DNA of 64,000 nt, from NCBI GenBank assembly GCA_002733765.1, contig NVWU01000017.1, positions 1 to 64,000 of the forward strand, given 5' to 3'. The position numbers and the translations under genes are program-made. Each line of letters starts with the position of its first letter. Position 1 is the first letter of the stretch. Origin of the DNA: Colwellia sp. Lineage in GTDB: Bacteria > Pseudomonadota > Gammaproteobacteria > Enterobacterales > Alteromonadaceae. Below the pieces are notes generated by a model. The model searched no databases. It saw nothing but the letters and a program-made list of their open reading frames with translations, and was not told the origin of the DNA. This document shows, one piece after another, positions 10,310 to 19,734 of this stretch.

Positions 10310-11602
10310 TTATTTTACAATAAACTGCTCTATTTGATTAGTATTTTGTTTTACCAATCGATTCCATTCTCTTTTCGGTAACTTAATTATTAGATGACAA
10401 AGACCTTGTTCATCGTAATATTCTTCTTTAATACAATTTAACTTGTATAATATACCCCGCAACTTTCCTCCACTCGGTGGTATCGCTAGTTTCTGTTGTA
10501 CAACATGATTACCCAAACGCTCTGCTAAAGCGATAAAGAATAAATCGAGACCAATATTAGCTTGTGCTGATAGCCAAACTCTTATCGGCCGACCTTGATC
10601 ATCACGATCTATTCTGGGTTCAACATTATCTAAGTTATCAATTTTATTACAAATGATTAGCTGTGGGACTTCATCCGCTTCAATTTCAGCTAATACAGAT
10701 TCAACTTGTTCAATATTTTCGCTACGTCTATCATCAGAAATATCGACAATATGCAGTAATAATTCAGCTTCTCGAGTCTCTGTTAATGTTGCTTTAAATG
10801 CAGCAACGAGATCATGAGGTAAATGACGAATAAAGCCCACAGTATCCGCTAAAATAACACCACCAACCCCTTCAAGCTCAATGCGTCTCAGCGTCGGATC
10901 GAGCGTGGCAAATAATTGGTCCGCTGCATAAACGTCTGATTGAGTTAATGCATTGAATAATGTCGACTTACCCGCGTTGGTGTAGCCAACTAATGATAAG
11001 GTGGGCAATTCAGCACGAGTTCTTGAACGTCGACCTTGTTGTCGTTGTTTCTCAACTTTTTCTAAACGTTTACGAATATTAACTATTCGATCACGCAATA
11101 AACGTCTATCCGTTTCTAATTGTGTTTCACCTGGTCCCCGTAAACCAATACCACCCTTTTGTCGTTCTAGATGAGTCCAACCCCGAATTAAACGACTGCT
11201 GATATGGCGTAATTGCGCCAATTCTACTTGTAACTTACCTTCATGAGTACGAGCTCGTTGAGCAAAAATATCAAGAATTAGCGTAGTACGATCGATCACT
11301 CGGCATTGACACAATGCTTCAATGTTTTTTTCTTGGGATGGGGATAAACTATGATTAAACAGCACTACGTCAGCTTTATATAAACGAACCGCGTCTGCTA
11401 TTTCTTCCGCTTTGCCTGAACCAACAAAAAATTTTGGGTGAGGTGTGCTGCGCTTACCAGTAACAACCATTAATTCGTTCACGCCAGCAGAAGAGACTAA
11501 CATTTTGAATTCTGTTAAATCTTCTCGGGTGCTTTCATCTGGAAAATCCAAGTGAACAAGTACTGCTTGTTCACCTGCTTGATAACGATCAAACAACTGC
11601 AT
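10310..11602 (-). CDS. hflX: GTPase HflX, ribosome rescue/splitting factor
   Basis: A 430-residue GTPase of the Obg-HflX group. In E. coli HflX splits stalled 70S ribosomes, for instance after heat stress. The N-terminal nucleotide-binding domain (about 20-190) contains GSGKAEEIADAV and the conserved GGIGLRGPGETQLE. The G domain has P-loop GYTNAGKSTL (about 206-215), G3 DTVGF and G4 NKID. The last 70 residues form a variable tail. It sits 48 nt after hfq in the conserved miaA-hfq-hflX cluster. No terminator was found between hflX and hflK. Confidence 0.96.
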   Translation of the reverse strand: MQLFDRYQAGEQAVLVHLDFPDESTREDLTEFKMLVSSAGVNELMVVTGKRSTPHPKFFVGSGKAEEIADAVRLYKADVVLFNHSLSPSQEKNIEALCQCRVIDRTTLILDIFAQRARTHEGKLQVELAQLRHISSRLIRGWTHLERQKGGIGLRGPGETQLETDRRLLRDRIVNIRKRLEKVEKQRQQGRRSRTRAELPTLSLVGYTNAGKSTLFNALTQSDVYAADQLFATLDPTLRRIELEGVGGVILADTVGFIRHLPHDLVAAFKATLTETREAELLLHIVDISDDRRSENIEQVESVLAEIEADEVPQLIICNKIDNLDNVEPRIDRDDQGRPIRVWLSAQANIGLDLFFIALAERLGNHVVQQKLAIPPSGGKLRGILYKLNCIKEEYYDEQGLCHLIIKLPKREWNRLVKQNTNQIEQFIVK

Positions 11603-11650
11603 TAAACCTATATGTTTTCATGAAACTCATTATCAATATTGAAAAGCTGG

Positions 11651-11896
11651 CTATTCGTCTGAATCTGTATGATTGGCCATCGGGGCTGTATTGACAGCAC
11701 GAGCAGGTACTACCGTTGAAATAGCATGCTTATAAACCATTTGACTAACCGTGTTTTTCAATAAAATAACAAATTGATCGAATGATTCTACTTGTCCTTG
11801 TAATTTAATACCGTTAACTAAATATATTGCAACAGGAATACGATCACGACGTAAAGCATTCAAAAATGGGTCCTGTAAAGATTGACCTTTTGCCAT
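11651..11896 (-). CDS. hfq: RNA chaperone Hfq
   Basis: An 81-residue Sm-like protein that forms a hexameric ring and pairs small RNAs with mRNAs. The Sm1 motif covers about 9-50 ([20 protein letters not shown] and following), and Sm2 contains [12 protein letters not shown] (about 55-66), with the KH pair of the proximal RNA face. The C-terminal tail is short and acidic (HTDSDE), shorter than the roughly 100-residue E. coli protein. I placed the start at 11896 because GGAGCC lies 6 nt before that ATG and the family starts with [11 protein letters not shown]; an upstream in-frame start at 11947 adds 17 residues unlike the family. Confidence 0.96.
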   Translation of the reverse strand: MAKGQSLQDPFLNALRRDRIPVAIYLVNGIKLQGQVESFDQFVILLKNTVSQMVYKHAISTVVPARAVNTAPMANHTDSDE

Positions 11897-12059
11897 TATA
11901 TGGCTCCTTTTTTTTATTCTTAAAAATAAGTAATTAATCAAAAGCATTTTGACTAATAATAAATGTAATTTTGCTAATCCTCAGCATATAACCAATTAAT
12001 TATACACCAATACTTTAATATTGCTTAATGATAGCGAGTATATCTTATATTTATAGTCA

Positions 12060-13010
12060 TCATTGTGAACATTTGCCAACTAATGCTAATACTTGTGCCA
12101 AGTTTGTTTTATCGTCTGTCGTTAGCCAATGTAAATCTTGCCAGCTACGCAGCCAAGTTAACTGCCGTTTAGCTAATTGTCTAGTGGCACACACACCTCG
12201 AAAAATCATTTCATTATGATCAAACTCACCATTGAGATATTGCCACATTTGTCGATAACCGACACAACGAATTGATGGTAAGTTTTCATGTAGATCACCG
12301 CGTGATTTAAGCTTTATAACCTCTTGCTCAAAGCCCTGCTCTATCATTTGCTGATAACGGAGTTCTATTCGTGCATGTAAGGTACTACGTTCTTGCGGTG
12401 TTATAGCAAATTGTAAAACATCACCATCAAGCTTAGCACCCTTAATTTCCGTTAATTGTGTTAATGTATTACCCGTTAATCGAAATACTTCTAATGCCCG
12501 AGTAATGCGTTGGGGATCATTAGGGTGTATTCGCTTTGCTGAAACACTATCAACTTTTTGTAATTGCTCATGCATGGCCTGCCAGCCATTTTGCTCAGCT
12601 TCTGCTTCTATTTGCTGACGAATGTCACTATTAGCAGCAGGCAAAGGCGACATACCTTCAATCAAACTTTTAAAGTACATCATTGTTCCACCAACCAACA
12701 AAGGTATGCGGTTGTTAGCTCTAATCTTTTCAATTTCAGCTAAGGCGTCATGACAAAAATCAGCCGCCGAATAACTTTGTGTAGCATCACGCAGGTTAAT
12801 TAAACGATGTGGGTATGCCGCTAATTCCTCAGCGGTTGGTTTAGCAGTACCAATATCCATATCACGATAAATTAATGCTGAATCTACACTAACAATGTCA
12901 CACGGTAGCGCATCACACAAAGCCAAGGCTAAAGCAGTTTTACCTGACGCAGTTGGGCCCATTAAACAGATAACTGGTGGTTGCTTTATTGATGAACTAT
13001 TATCAGACAC
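12060..13010 (-). CDS. miaA: tRNA dimethylallyltransferase MiaA
   Basis: Adds a dimethylallyl group to N6 of A37 in tRNAs that read codons starting with U; this is the first step towards ms2i6A. The 316 residues are normal for the family. The P-loop [11 protein letters not shown] is at about 17-27, followed by the substrate loop [18 protein letters not shown] and the conserved GGTMMYFK (about 106-113). The region [10 protein letters not shown] holds tRNA-contact residues. Translation appears to begin with GTG at 13010, three bases after the mutL stop codon, with AAGAG upstream. Coupling to mutL and to downstream hfq is the classical arrangement. Confidence 0.95.
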   Translation of the reverse strand: MSDNSSSIKQPPVICLMGPTASGKTALALALCDALPCDIVSVDSALIYRDMDIGTAKPTAEELAAYPHRLINLRDATQSYSAADFCHDALAEIEKIRANNRIPLLVGGTMMYFKSLIEGMSPLPAANSDIRQQIEAEAEQNGWQAMHEQLQKVDSVSAKRIHPNDPQRITRALEVFRLTGNTLTQLTEIKGAKLDGDVLQFAITPQERSTLHARIELRYQQMIEQGFEQEVIKLKSRGDLHENLPSIRCVGYRQMWQYLNGEFDHNEMIFRGVCATRQLAKRQLTWLRSWQDLHWLTTDDKTNLAQVLALVGKCSQ

Positions 13011-13013
13011 AGA

Positions 13014-14930
13014 TTAACTCTTATTTGTTTGTAGCTTAGCCTTTAATTGCTTAATTTCAGATGTGAGGTCAAGGGGAACAGAATTCAAGAGCACAGCCTC
13101 TATTAATTCATCTGGCAACTCTATTTTAGCACTTAGCCACAACGTTTGAGCTTGCTCAAGACTATATTCAGTATCAATCATCGCATTGGCAATCGCACAA
13201 CAAATAATATCACGATCAGAATCAACCGTTTGATTATTGCTGTCATTTTCGCGTTTTACTAAGGTATCAATAACACTAATAAAACTGCTACTCACATCTT
13301 TATCGCGCAATATTGCAGGAAACTGTCGTATTTGTAATTGCTGCTTGTGGTTAGTTTTATTTTGAATAACGCAAACAATACCCGCTAATTCAAGCAACCC
13401 TTGATGGTTTTTTACTGTATTCATTTGTTGCTCAGAAAGCGTAAACACTACAGGTAATAATAATGGCTGGCTAACTAATTTAGTGGATGAATCCGAGCTA
13501 CTTTGTTGCCAACTTATTGCTATTTTATGTCGATTAATCTGATAAGACAACTCACAAAGAGATAACAGGTGTAAGTTGTTTTTTTGCTTAAAAACACCAT
13601 AACTACCTTGTTTAATCGTCAGAAAAAAAGACTCTACAACCTTATCGCTGTTAACTATCACAGACAATTTGTCATCAATGGCGTGCTCTTCATGCTCAAC
13701 GGCAATAACAGGCGTCATCAATTGTTGGTAGTTCTGAACCGCGGCACGGCTTAGCGAATCACGTTGACCATAGCCTCCTTTAGCAGCATTAGACGTATAA
13801 GTAGTATCCTTCACTTGCTGCAAAGGTTGAATATAGTCTGGACGTGAGTATTGCACATTATCAGCACTAGGCTCTTTGGAAAATACCACTGACGGAGTCA
13901 TTTCCGCTGCATCATTAAGCTCTAAATCTAACGAATTACTCATTAGCGCCTTGTGGCAAACTGAATAAATGAAATCATGTACATAACGGCTTTGATGAAA
14001 ACGCACTTCATGCTTAGCCGGATGTACATTCACATCAACTTCTCGATAATCAAGGGCTAAAAACAAGACAAAAGCGGGATAAGTATCTGGTGGTAATAAA
14101 TCGGCATACGCTTGACGAATAGCATGATTAATTAACTTATCGCGCATCATGCGCCCATTGACATAACTATAACTGAGATCATTTTGATTACGGGCGAAAC
14201 TAGGTTTAGCAAGCCACCCCGTAAAACGCATATTATCGTGCTGACAATCAATTTCAATGGCATGATCTATAAATTTTTGTCCGCATACCATAGCGACACG
14301 CTTAGCATTTTGTGCCTGATTCGTAGCCGCTCGATATTGGCGCATAGTTTTACCATTATGAGTTAAGGTAAAAGTGACGTCCAAATGCGCTAAAGCAAGT
14401 CGACGAATAACCTCATCGATATGATTAAATTCAGTTTTTTCAGTACGTAAAAATTTGCGCCGAGCAGGTGTATTAAAAAACAAATCTAATACTTCAATGG
14501 TTGTGCCGTCAGGATGTGCCGCAGGGGTAATCGTTACAGTCATATCTCGGCCTTCAGCATTTGCTTGCCAAGCGGTGTCTTGATTTTCAGGCTTAGACGT
14601 TAAGGTTAAACGTGCCACCGAACTGATACTCGCCAACGCTTCACCGCGAAAACCTAAACTATTAATGGCCTCTAGATCATTAAGGTTTTTTATTTTACTC
14701 GTTGCATGACGGCTCAGTGCTAAGGTCAATTCGTCTTTAACAATGCCGCTACCATTGTCCGAAATACGAATACGTTTAACGCCACCTTTATCTACCTCAA
14801 TATGAATGGTGGTAGCACCCGCATCTAAGCTATTTTCAATTAATTCTTTAATAACTGAGGCAGGTCTTTCTACCACTTCTCCGGCAGCAATTTGGTTGGC
14901 TAAACGCGCGGGTAGTATTGCAATTGTCAT
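13014..14930 (-). CDS. mutL: DNA mismatch repair protein MutL
   Basis: Links MutS mismatch recognition to strand incision and unwinding. The GHKL ATPase domain fills residues 1-330, with motif [13 protein letters not shown] (about 31-42), motif II DNGSGI and motif [13 protein letters not shown] (about 94-103). The C-terminal dimerization domain covers roughly the last 190 residues. It lacks the DQHA-type metal motif of endonuclease MutL proteins, so it is the MutH-dependent gammaproteobacterial type. The linker (about 350-450) is long and poorly conserved. The 638-residue length is in the usual range. The amidase gene upstream ends 36 nt before its start. Confidence 0.95.
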   Translation of the reverse strand: MTIAILPARLANQIAAGEVVERPASVIKELIENSLDAGATTIHIEVDKGGVKRIRISDNGSGIVKDELTLALSRHATSKIKNLNDLEAINSLGFRGEALASISSVARLTLTSKPENQDTAWQANAEGRDMTVTITPAAHPDGTTIEVLDLFFNTPARRKFLRTEKTEFNHIDEVIRRLALAHLDVTFTLTHNGKTMRQYRAATNQAQNAKRVAMVCGQKFIDHAIEIDCQHDNMRFTGWLAKPSFARNQNDLSYSYVNGRMMRDKLINHAIRQAYADLLPPDTYPAFVLFLALDYREVDVNVHPAKHEVRFHQSRYVHDFIYSVCHKALMSNSLDLELNDAAEMTPSVVFSKEPSADNVQYSRPDYIQPLQQVKDTTYTSNAAKGGYGQRDSLSRAAVQNYQQLMTPVIAVEHEEHAIDDKLSVIVNSDKVVESFFLTIKQGSYGVFKQKNNLHLLSLCELSYQINRHKIAISWQQSSSDSSTKLVSQPLLLPVVFTLSEQQMNTVKNHQGLLELAGIVCVIQNKTNHKQQLQIRQFPAILRDKDVSSSFISVIDTLVKRENDSNNQTVDSDRDIICCAIANAMIDTEYSLEQAQTLWLSAKIELPDELIEAVLLNSVPLDLTSEIKQLKAKLQTNKS

Positions 14931-14966
14931 AATACGGTAATGCTCAAAAGTGTATATTCAAAAAAA

Positions 14967-16304
14967 TCATCCCGCTCGAGGAATTTTCAAGGTTTGACCA
15001 ATGCGTAATGCATTAGATTTTAGATTGTTTACCGATTTCAGGGTCGCCATTGAAATATTATAGCGTTGCGCTAACACCGACAAAGATTCACCACTACGCA
15101 CTTTATGACTTTTATAACCAATGGCAGCAAAATAACTACCGGTTAATGGGTGCTCCATAAAATGATTACGAATACCACGGTGAATTGCACTTGCTAATAA
15201 TTGCTGATGCTTAGACCAGGTGAGGTTTTTTTCTTCTCTATGATTAGAAATAAAGCCTGTTTCAACTAGTATTGACGGAATATCTGACGATTTAAGTACG
15301 GCAAAGTTACCATTTTGCGGTGTCTTTTTATGCAATTTAGTTACTTTTCTTAACTGAGAAATAACCTTATTCGCCACACCAAAACTAACGCCTAAAGAAT
15401 GCTCTTTACTCATATCAGCCAAGGCCAGCGCTAAATGACTGTCTGAGGTGTTTTTAATCACGCCACCGCCTCCACCGAGTAATTCAGATTTTTTTTCCCG
15501 CTTTAATAACCATCGCGCTAATTCAGACTCTGCCCGTTTTTGCGTAACAACCCAAACTGAAGCACCGCTGGGGCCTGAAGTACGAAAAGCATCGGCATGG
15601 ATTGAAACTAAAAAATCAACATGTTTCTGTCTTGCTAAACTGGTGCGACGGTTTAAATCAACATAATAATCGCCTGAGCGGATCATCACCGCTTTCATGC
15701 CTTTTTCTTTATTGATTAAAGTTTGTAGTTTTTTTGCAATCGCTAAGGTAACTCTTTTTTCATAAGTACCTTTAGCACCAATAGAGCCTGGATCTTCACC
15801 ACCATGACCAGCATCAATGCCAATAATAATATCACCTAAGCTGACTTTTGGTTTAGATGCCACTTTGGTGGCTCTATTTTTATCGTATAAATCAATAACT
15901 AATCGATTGCCGTATTGTCCAGCTGGCGCTAAAGGAAAAACAGAAAGTTGGTAAGACTTTGTCAACTCTAACACTAAACGAGTACTAGAGTTAGATTTGG
16001 CATTACTGGTACGAAACAGTTTGATACGAGGATCATGACGCGCTAAATTTTTTAGCGCAACATTGTTTCTAGTATTACGAAAGTCAATTACTAAGCGGTT
16101 AGGTTTACGTAAACTAAAGTATTTATAATCGGGTTTATGTTTAAGGTCAAAAACAATACGAGTATTTTCTGGTGCTGGCCAAACACGAATACCATCAATA
16201 CTATTTGTTGCAGTATTGCCTGCAACAACACTATTTACTGTCAATGAGGCCACAACCATTGTTAGCCAAAGCATCCCTGTAAACAATAGTGATAACAACC
16301 GCAT
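14967..16304 (-). CDS. N-acetylmuramoyl-L-alanine amidase (AmiB/AmiC type) with AMIN and LysM
   Basis: A secreted peptidoglycan amidase that cleaves the bond between N-acetylmuramic acid and the stem peptide during septum splitting. After a signal peptide (about 1-29) comes an AMIN domain (about 35-140) that targets it to the division site. The Amidase_3 catalytic domain follows (about 165-390), with zinc ligands and catalytic residues in DAGHGGEDPG, the later YEKRVTL and VSIHADAF, and the final VETGFISN. One LysM repeat (HKVRSGESLSVLAQRYNIS) ends the protein. I prefer ATG at 16304, which has AAAGG 6 nt upstream, over the TTG at 16310. Its place between tsaE and mutL matches amiB in enterobacteria. 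Confidence 0.93.
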   Translation of the reverse strand: MRLLSLLFTGMLWLTMVVASLTVNSVVAGNTATNSIDGIRVWPAPENTRIVFDLKHKPDYKYFSLRKPNRLVIDFRNTRNNVALKNLARHDPRIKLFRTSNAKSNSSTRLVLELTKSYQLSVFPLAPAGQYGNRLVIDLYDKNRATKVASKPKVSLGDIIIGIDAGHGGEDPGSIGAKGTYEKRVTLAIAKKLQTLINKEKGMKAVMIRSGDYYVDLNRRTSLARQKHVDFLVSIHADAFRTSGPSGASVWVVTQKRAESELARWLLKREKKSELLGGGGGVIKNTSDSHLALALADMSKEHSLGVSFGVANKVISQLRKVTKLHKKTPQNGNFAVLKSSDIPSILVETGFISNHREEKNLTWSKHQQLLASAIHRGIRNHFMEHPLTGSYFAAIGYKSHKVRSGESLSVLAQRYNISMATLKSVNNLKSNALRIGQTLKIPRAG

Positions 16305-16343
16305 ATTCAACCTTTATAGATAAGCTTTAGAAAAATTTTAATT

Positions 16344-16844
16344 TTATTTTTGACGCGATGAGTAGCTCTGTAAAACATCTTCACCACGGGCAGAAAAAGC
16401 ACGCAATTCTACCGTGCGTTGTTCGTCTTGATAATCAAGTTGAATAACTATATCAGCTTTAGGTAAAATTCCTGCGCCTTTTTCAGGCCACTCAATAAAA
16501 CAACAACAATTTTCAGCAAAATAATCGCGGATTCCCATATACTCTAATTCTTCAGCATCGCTTAAACGATATAAATCAAAATGATATACCTGCCATGGTG
16601 ATAACTCATAAGGTTCAACTAATGTATAGGTAGGGCTTTTTACCTTACCTTGATGGCCCATACCACGAACAAACCCACGAGTTAACGTGGTTTTTCCTGC
16701 GCCCAAGTCACCATTTAGATAGACCACCAATGCTGATCGTGCTTTATTTATATGTTTATCCTGAGCCAATAGCACCCTAGCTAAACCTGTACCTACCGCA
16801 ATGGTTGCGCTTTCATCTGCTAAAAAATATTCAAGTTGCTTCAT
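16344..16844 (-). CDS. tsaE: tRNA threonylcarbamoyladenosine biosynthesis ATPase TsaE
   Basis: A 166-residue P-loop ATPase that works with TsaB and TsaD to put the threonylcarbamoyl group on A37 of ANN-decoding tRNAs. The Walker A motif is GDLGAGKTTLTRGF (about 46-59). The downstream SPTYTLVEPY and HFDLYRL segments are family signatures, and FIEWPEKG holds the Walker B-like acidic and tryptophan residues. It follows nnr after about 50 nt and precedes the amidase gene, which is the normal cluster. Confidence 0.95.
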   Translation of the reverse strand: MKQLEYFLADESATIAVGTGLARVLLAQDKHINKARSALVVYLNGDLGAGKTTLTRGFVRGMGHQGKVKSPTYTLVEPYELSPWQVYHFDLYRLSDAEELEYMGIRDYFAENCCCFIEWPEKGAGILPKADIVIQLDYQDEQRTVELRAFSARGEDVLQSYSSRQK

Positions 16845-16896
16845 TTAATTCTGTTCATTTAGTTTTATTTATTCAATGCTAGTTAATCAATATAGG

Positions 16897-18447
16897 CTAT
16901 TGACTATTTTGATTGACGAGCCGCTGCAATGGTACAAATAAATCGCTAGCTAACATACCGCGTTGCCCCTGTCTGCCAGCAATAATATCACCTGCAGCGC
17001 CATGAATATACACAGCCAAACAGCTGGCAACAAAATAGTTTTCGGTTTGTAAAATTAATGCCGCAATAATACCACTTAAGACATCACCCATACCGCCAGA
17101 AGCCATACCAGCATTACCTGTGCTATTAATCACCACAGTCTGCCCATCAGAAATTAAAGTGCCTGCACCTTTTAATATACAGATACCACCATATTTTTTA
17201 GCGATAGCTTGCACCGCATAAAAACGATCAGCTTCAATTGTTGCGGTATTACAACCTAACAGCATTGCGGCTTCTTTTGGGTGTGGTGTTAGTACCCAAC
17301 GCGAACAAAATTGCGCACTTTTTGATAATAAAGTTAATGCATCTGCATCCAGCACTAAACTGTTTGCATGTTGATTCTTATTTTGAATGAAGGTGGCTAT
17401 AACCAAGTCAAACAAGCTTTTTGACCACATGGTTTGCCCTAACCCCGGCCCTAATAATAAAACGTTTGCCTTGTTCATTGGTGATGAATTGACTAATTGT
17501 TGAGCATCACTAGGCGCTAACATTAATTCAGGTCGGCCATTAAACACCAGTGCCTGATTATCCTGATGGCAGCATACCGCAACTAACGCTGCTCCACACC
17601 TCAGTGCAGCTTCACTTGCTAAACGAATAGCGCCCGGCATGCCTACTCCACCACCTATCGCGAGAATTTGCCCAATAGTACCTTTATGGCTAGTGTTAAG
17701 GCGTTTTTTTAATAAACTGGCACCATCAGACAAAGGGAATTCTTTTTGAAAATAATGATGACAAGTGACTTGTTGTTTAAAGGAAGTTCCCAGTAATAAA
17801 TCAGCTAATATCAATTCGCCAACAAAATTTGCCGCCTGCCCAGTAAGTAAGCCTTGTTTGTAAACAATAAAAGTTACCGTGACCTTGGCAATAATGGCAA
17901 AGCTATCCTCAACAAAGCCAGTATTTGCGCATAAGCCTGACGGAATATCAACACTCAACACATCAGCTTTATTAATGTTTATCGCAGTAACCAATTGCTG
18001 CATAGGTAAGGCTAATGAGCCATAAAAGCCAATACCAAATAAGGCATCAACAATCACATCGCCAGAAAACAATTTTACCTGCTCTATTAAATTAGCGGTC
18101 ACAATGTCAGTGACTCCCGCTGAAGCCATACTTTGATATGCACGTAATGCATCACCTTTGATACTTTTTATCTCACAGGTTAACAGTACAGTGACGTGTA
18201 TATTGGCTAAGTGAGCTAGGCGAGCAATAATAAAGCCATCACCACCATTGTTGCCTTTGCCACATAACACTAAAACAGAGTTAGCCTTAGGCCAATGTTG
18301 TTGCAACTGTTCAAAAGCCGCGCTACCGGCTCGTTCCATTAATTGATACAGTGCTAATTGTTGATGTTGTGCAACAAGGCTTTCATTTTGTAAAACCTGC
18401 TTAGCACTATACGTACAATGCCAGTTATGTTTTTGTGATAAACTCAT
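16897..18447 (-). CDS. nnr: Bifunctional NAD(P)H-hydrate repair enzyme Nnr
   Basis: Repairs hydrated NADH and NADPH. The N-terminal YjeF_N domain (about 1-215) is the NAD(P)HX epimerase, with GKGNNGGDGFIIARL as its signature and VDALFGIG further on. The C-terminal ribokinase-like domain (about 235-510) is the ADP-dependent dehydratase, marked by GPGLGQ, DADAL and NAGMASGGMGDVLSG. The length of 516 residues matches the two-domain family. I set the start at ATG 18447, with AAGGTG 11 nt upstream. A longer reading from 18525 adds 26 residues that overlap the divergent queG start and do not resemble the family. Confidence 0.93.
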   Translation of the reverse strand: MSLSQKHNWHCTYSAKQVLQNESLVAQHQQLALYQLMERAGSAAFEQLQQHWPKANSVLVLCGKGNNGGDGFIIARLAHLANIHVTVLLTCEIKSIKGDALRAYQSMASAGVTDIVTANLIEQVKLFSGDVIVDALFGIGFYGSLALPMQQLVTAININKADVLSVDIPSGLCANTGFVEDSFAIIAKVTVTFIVYKQGLLTGQAANFVGELILADLLLGTSFKQQVTCHHYFQKEFPLSDGASLLKKRLNTSHKGTIGQILAIGGGVGMPGAIRLASEAALRCGAALVAVCCHQDNQALVFNGRPELMLAPSDAQQLVNSSPMNKANVLLLGPGLGQTMWSKSLFDLVIATFIQNKNQHANSLVLDADALTLLSKSAQFCSRWVLTPHPKEAAMLLGCNTATIEADRFYAVQAIAKKYGGICILKGAGTLISDGQTVVINSTGNAGMASGGMGDVLSGIIAALILQTENYFVASCLAVYIHGAAGDIIAGRQGQRGMLASDLFVPLQRLVNQNSQ

Positions 18448-18490
18448 AAATACTTTTGCACCTTGTTCAAATTGGTTAACTTTTTCAAAA

Positions 18491-19702
18491 ATGACAAATA
18501 CAACGGCTAATAATCCTGCTATCAACTATCCTGCATTGGTGGAAAAAATCAAGTGTTGGGGTAAAGAATTAGGCTTTTCTCAATTAGGTATTACCGATAT
18601 AGATTTATCAAAACATGAACAAGCACTTGAACGATGGTTAGCCAATAATTATCACGGAAATATGGATTACATGGCACGTCATGGTTTAATGCGCGCCCGT
18701 CCTGCCGAATTAGAAAGTGGCACTATCAGAGCTATTAGTGTTCGATTAGATTACCTACCAACCCAAGCAAAATGTGCACAAATATTAAAATCAAAAAATC
18801 ACGCTTATATCAGTCGTTATGCGTTAGGCCGTGATTACCACAAATTAATGCGCAAACGTTTACAGCAACTAGGGAAAAAAATTACCGCCTACGTTGAAAG
18901 TTTGGAGTGTGAAGGCATTGAAGGTGAGCATTTTAATTTTCGCCCTTTTGTTGATTCTGCCCCCCTTTTAGAAAGACCACTAGCCGAAAAAGCAGGTTTA
19001 GGTTGGGTAGGAAAGCACAGCTTATTACTCAATAAAGAGGCAGGGTCTTGGTTCTTTCTCGGTGAGTTATTGATCAATATTCCTTTACCGGTAAGCGTGG
19101 TTGCTACTATAGATAAAAGCACAGCAGCTAATGATTGTGGCAGTTGTGTTGCTTGTATCAAAATTTGTCCGACTAAAGCTATTGTTGAGCCTTATGTAGT
19201 CGACGCACGTCGTTGTATTTCATATTTCACTATAGAATCGCCTGATCCCATCCCATTAGAGCTTAGGCCTTTAATGGGAAATAGAATATATGGTTGTGAT
19301 GATTGTCAGCTTATTTGCCCCTGGAATAAGTACGCTAAACTAAGTTTAGAAAATGACTTTCAAGCGAGACATCACCTCGATGAAATAACTTTACTGGAAT
19401 TATTTTCTTGGAGTGAAGACTATTTTTTAGAACACTTACAAGGTTCCCCTATTCGCAGAATTGGTTTTCAAAGTTGGCAACGCAATATTGCGGTGGCATT
19501 GGGCAATGCGCCTTTTGATATAAGCATTGTTGTCGCACTAGAGCAAAAATTAACAACGGCATCAGTAATGGTCGCAGAGCATATCCATTGGGCACTGTCT
19601 CAACAAAACAAACGAAAATCATTCGATAACAACAATACTCATACAAGGCTTAATGCCAGGTTAATTCGCTCTATTGAGAAGGGTCTTCCCAGAGATGCTT
19701 AA
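18491..19702 (+). CDS. queG: Epoxyqueuosine reductase QueG
   Basis: Last step of queuosine synthesis in tRNA: reduction of epoxyqueuosine by a cobalamin and iron-sulfur enzyme. The 403-residue protein has the QueG N-terminal domain (about 60-140, with YHGNMDYM shortly before). A two-cluster ferredoxin-like region follows: CGSCVACIKICP (about 217-228) and CDDCQLICPWNK (about 271-282). A HEAT-like C-terminus completes it. It is divergent from nnr with 43 nt between starts, an arrangement also known from E. coli (queG-nnr). No strong Shine-Dalgarno sequence precedes the ATG. It converges on the large sensor-like gene. Confidence 0.95.
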   Translation: MTNTTANNPAINYPALVEKIKCWGKELGFSQLGITDIDLSKHEQALERWLANNYHGNMDYMARHGLMRARPAELESGTIRAISVRLDYLPTQAKCAQILKSKNHAYISRYALGRDYHKLMRKRLQQLGKKITAYVESLECEGIEGEHFNFRPFVDSAPLLERPLAEKAGLGWVGKHSLLLNKEAGSWFFLGELLINIPLPVSVVATIDKSTAANDCGSCVACIKICPTKAIVEPYVVDARRCISYFTIESPDPIPLELRPLMGNRIYGCDDCQLICPWNKYAKLSLENDFQARHHLDEITLLELFSWSEDYFLEHLQGSPIRRIGFQSWQRNIAVALGNAPFDISIVVALEQKLTTASVMVAEHIHWALSQQNKRKSFDNNNTHTRLNARLIRSIEKGLPRDA

Positions 19703-19734
19703 TATTGTCGCTTTCCCTCTAAATTGAATCCATG

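Noticed and set aside
18448-18525. N-terminal extension of nnr
   Set aside because: It overlaps the divergent queG start and is unlike Nnr proteins.
18889-19161. 90-codon minus-strand ORF inside queG
   Set aside because: Shadow of queG without a start signal or recognizable protein features.
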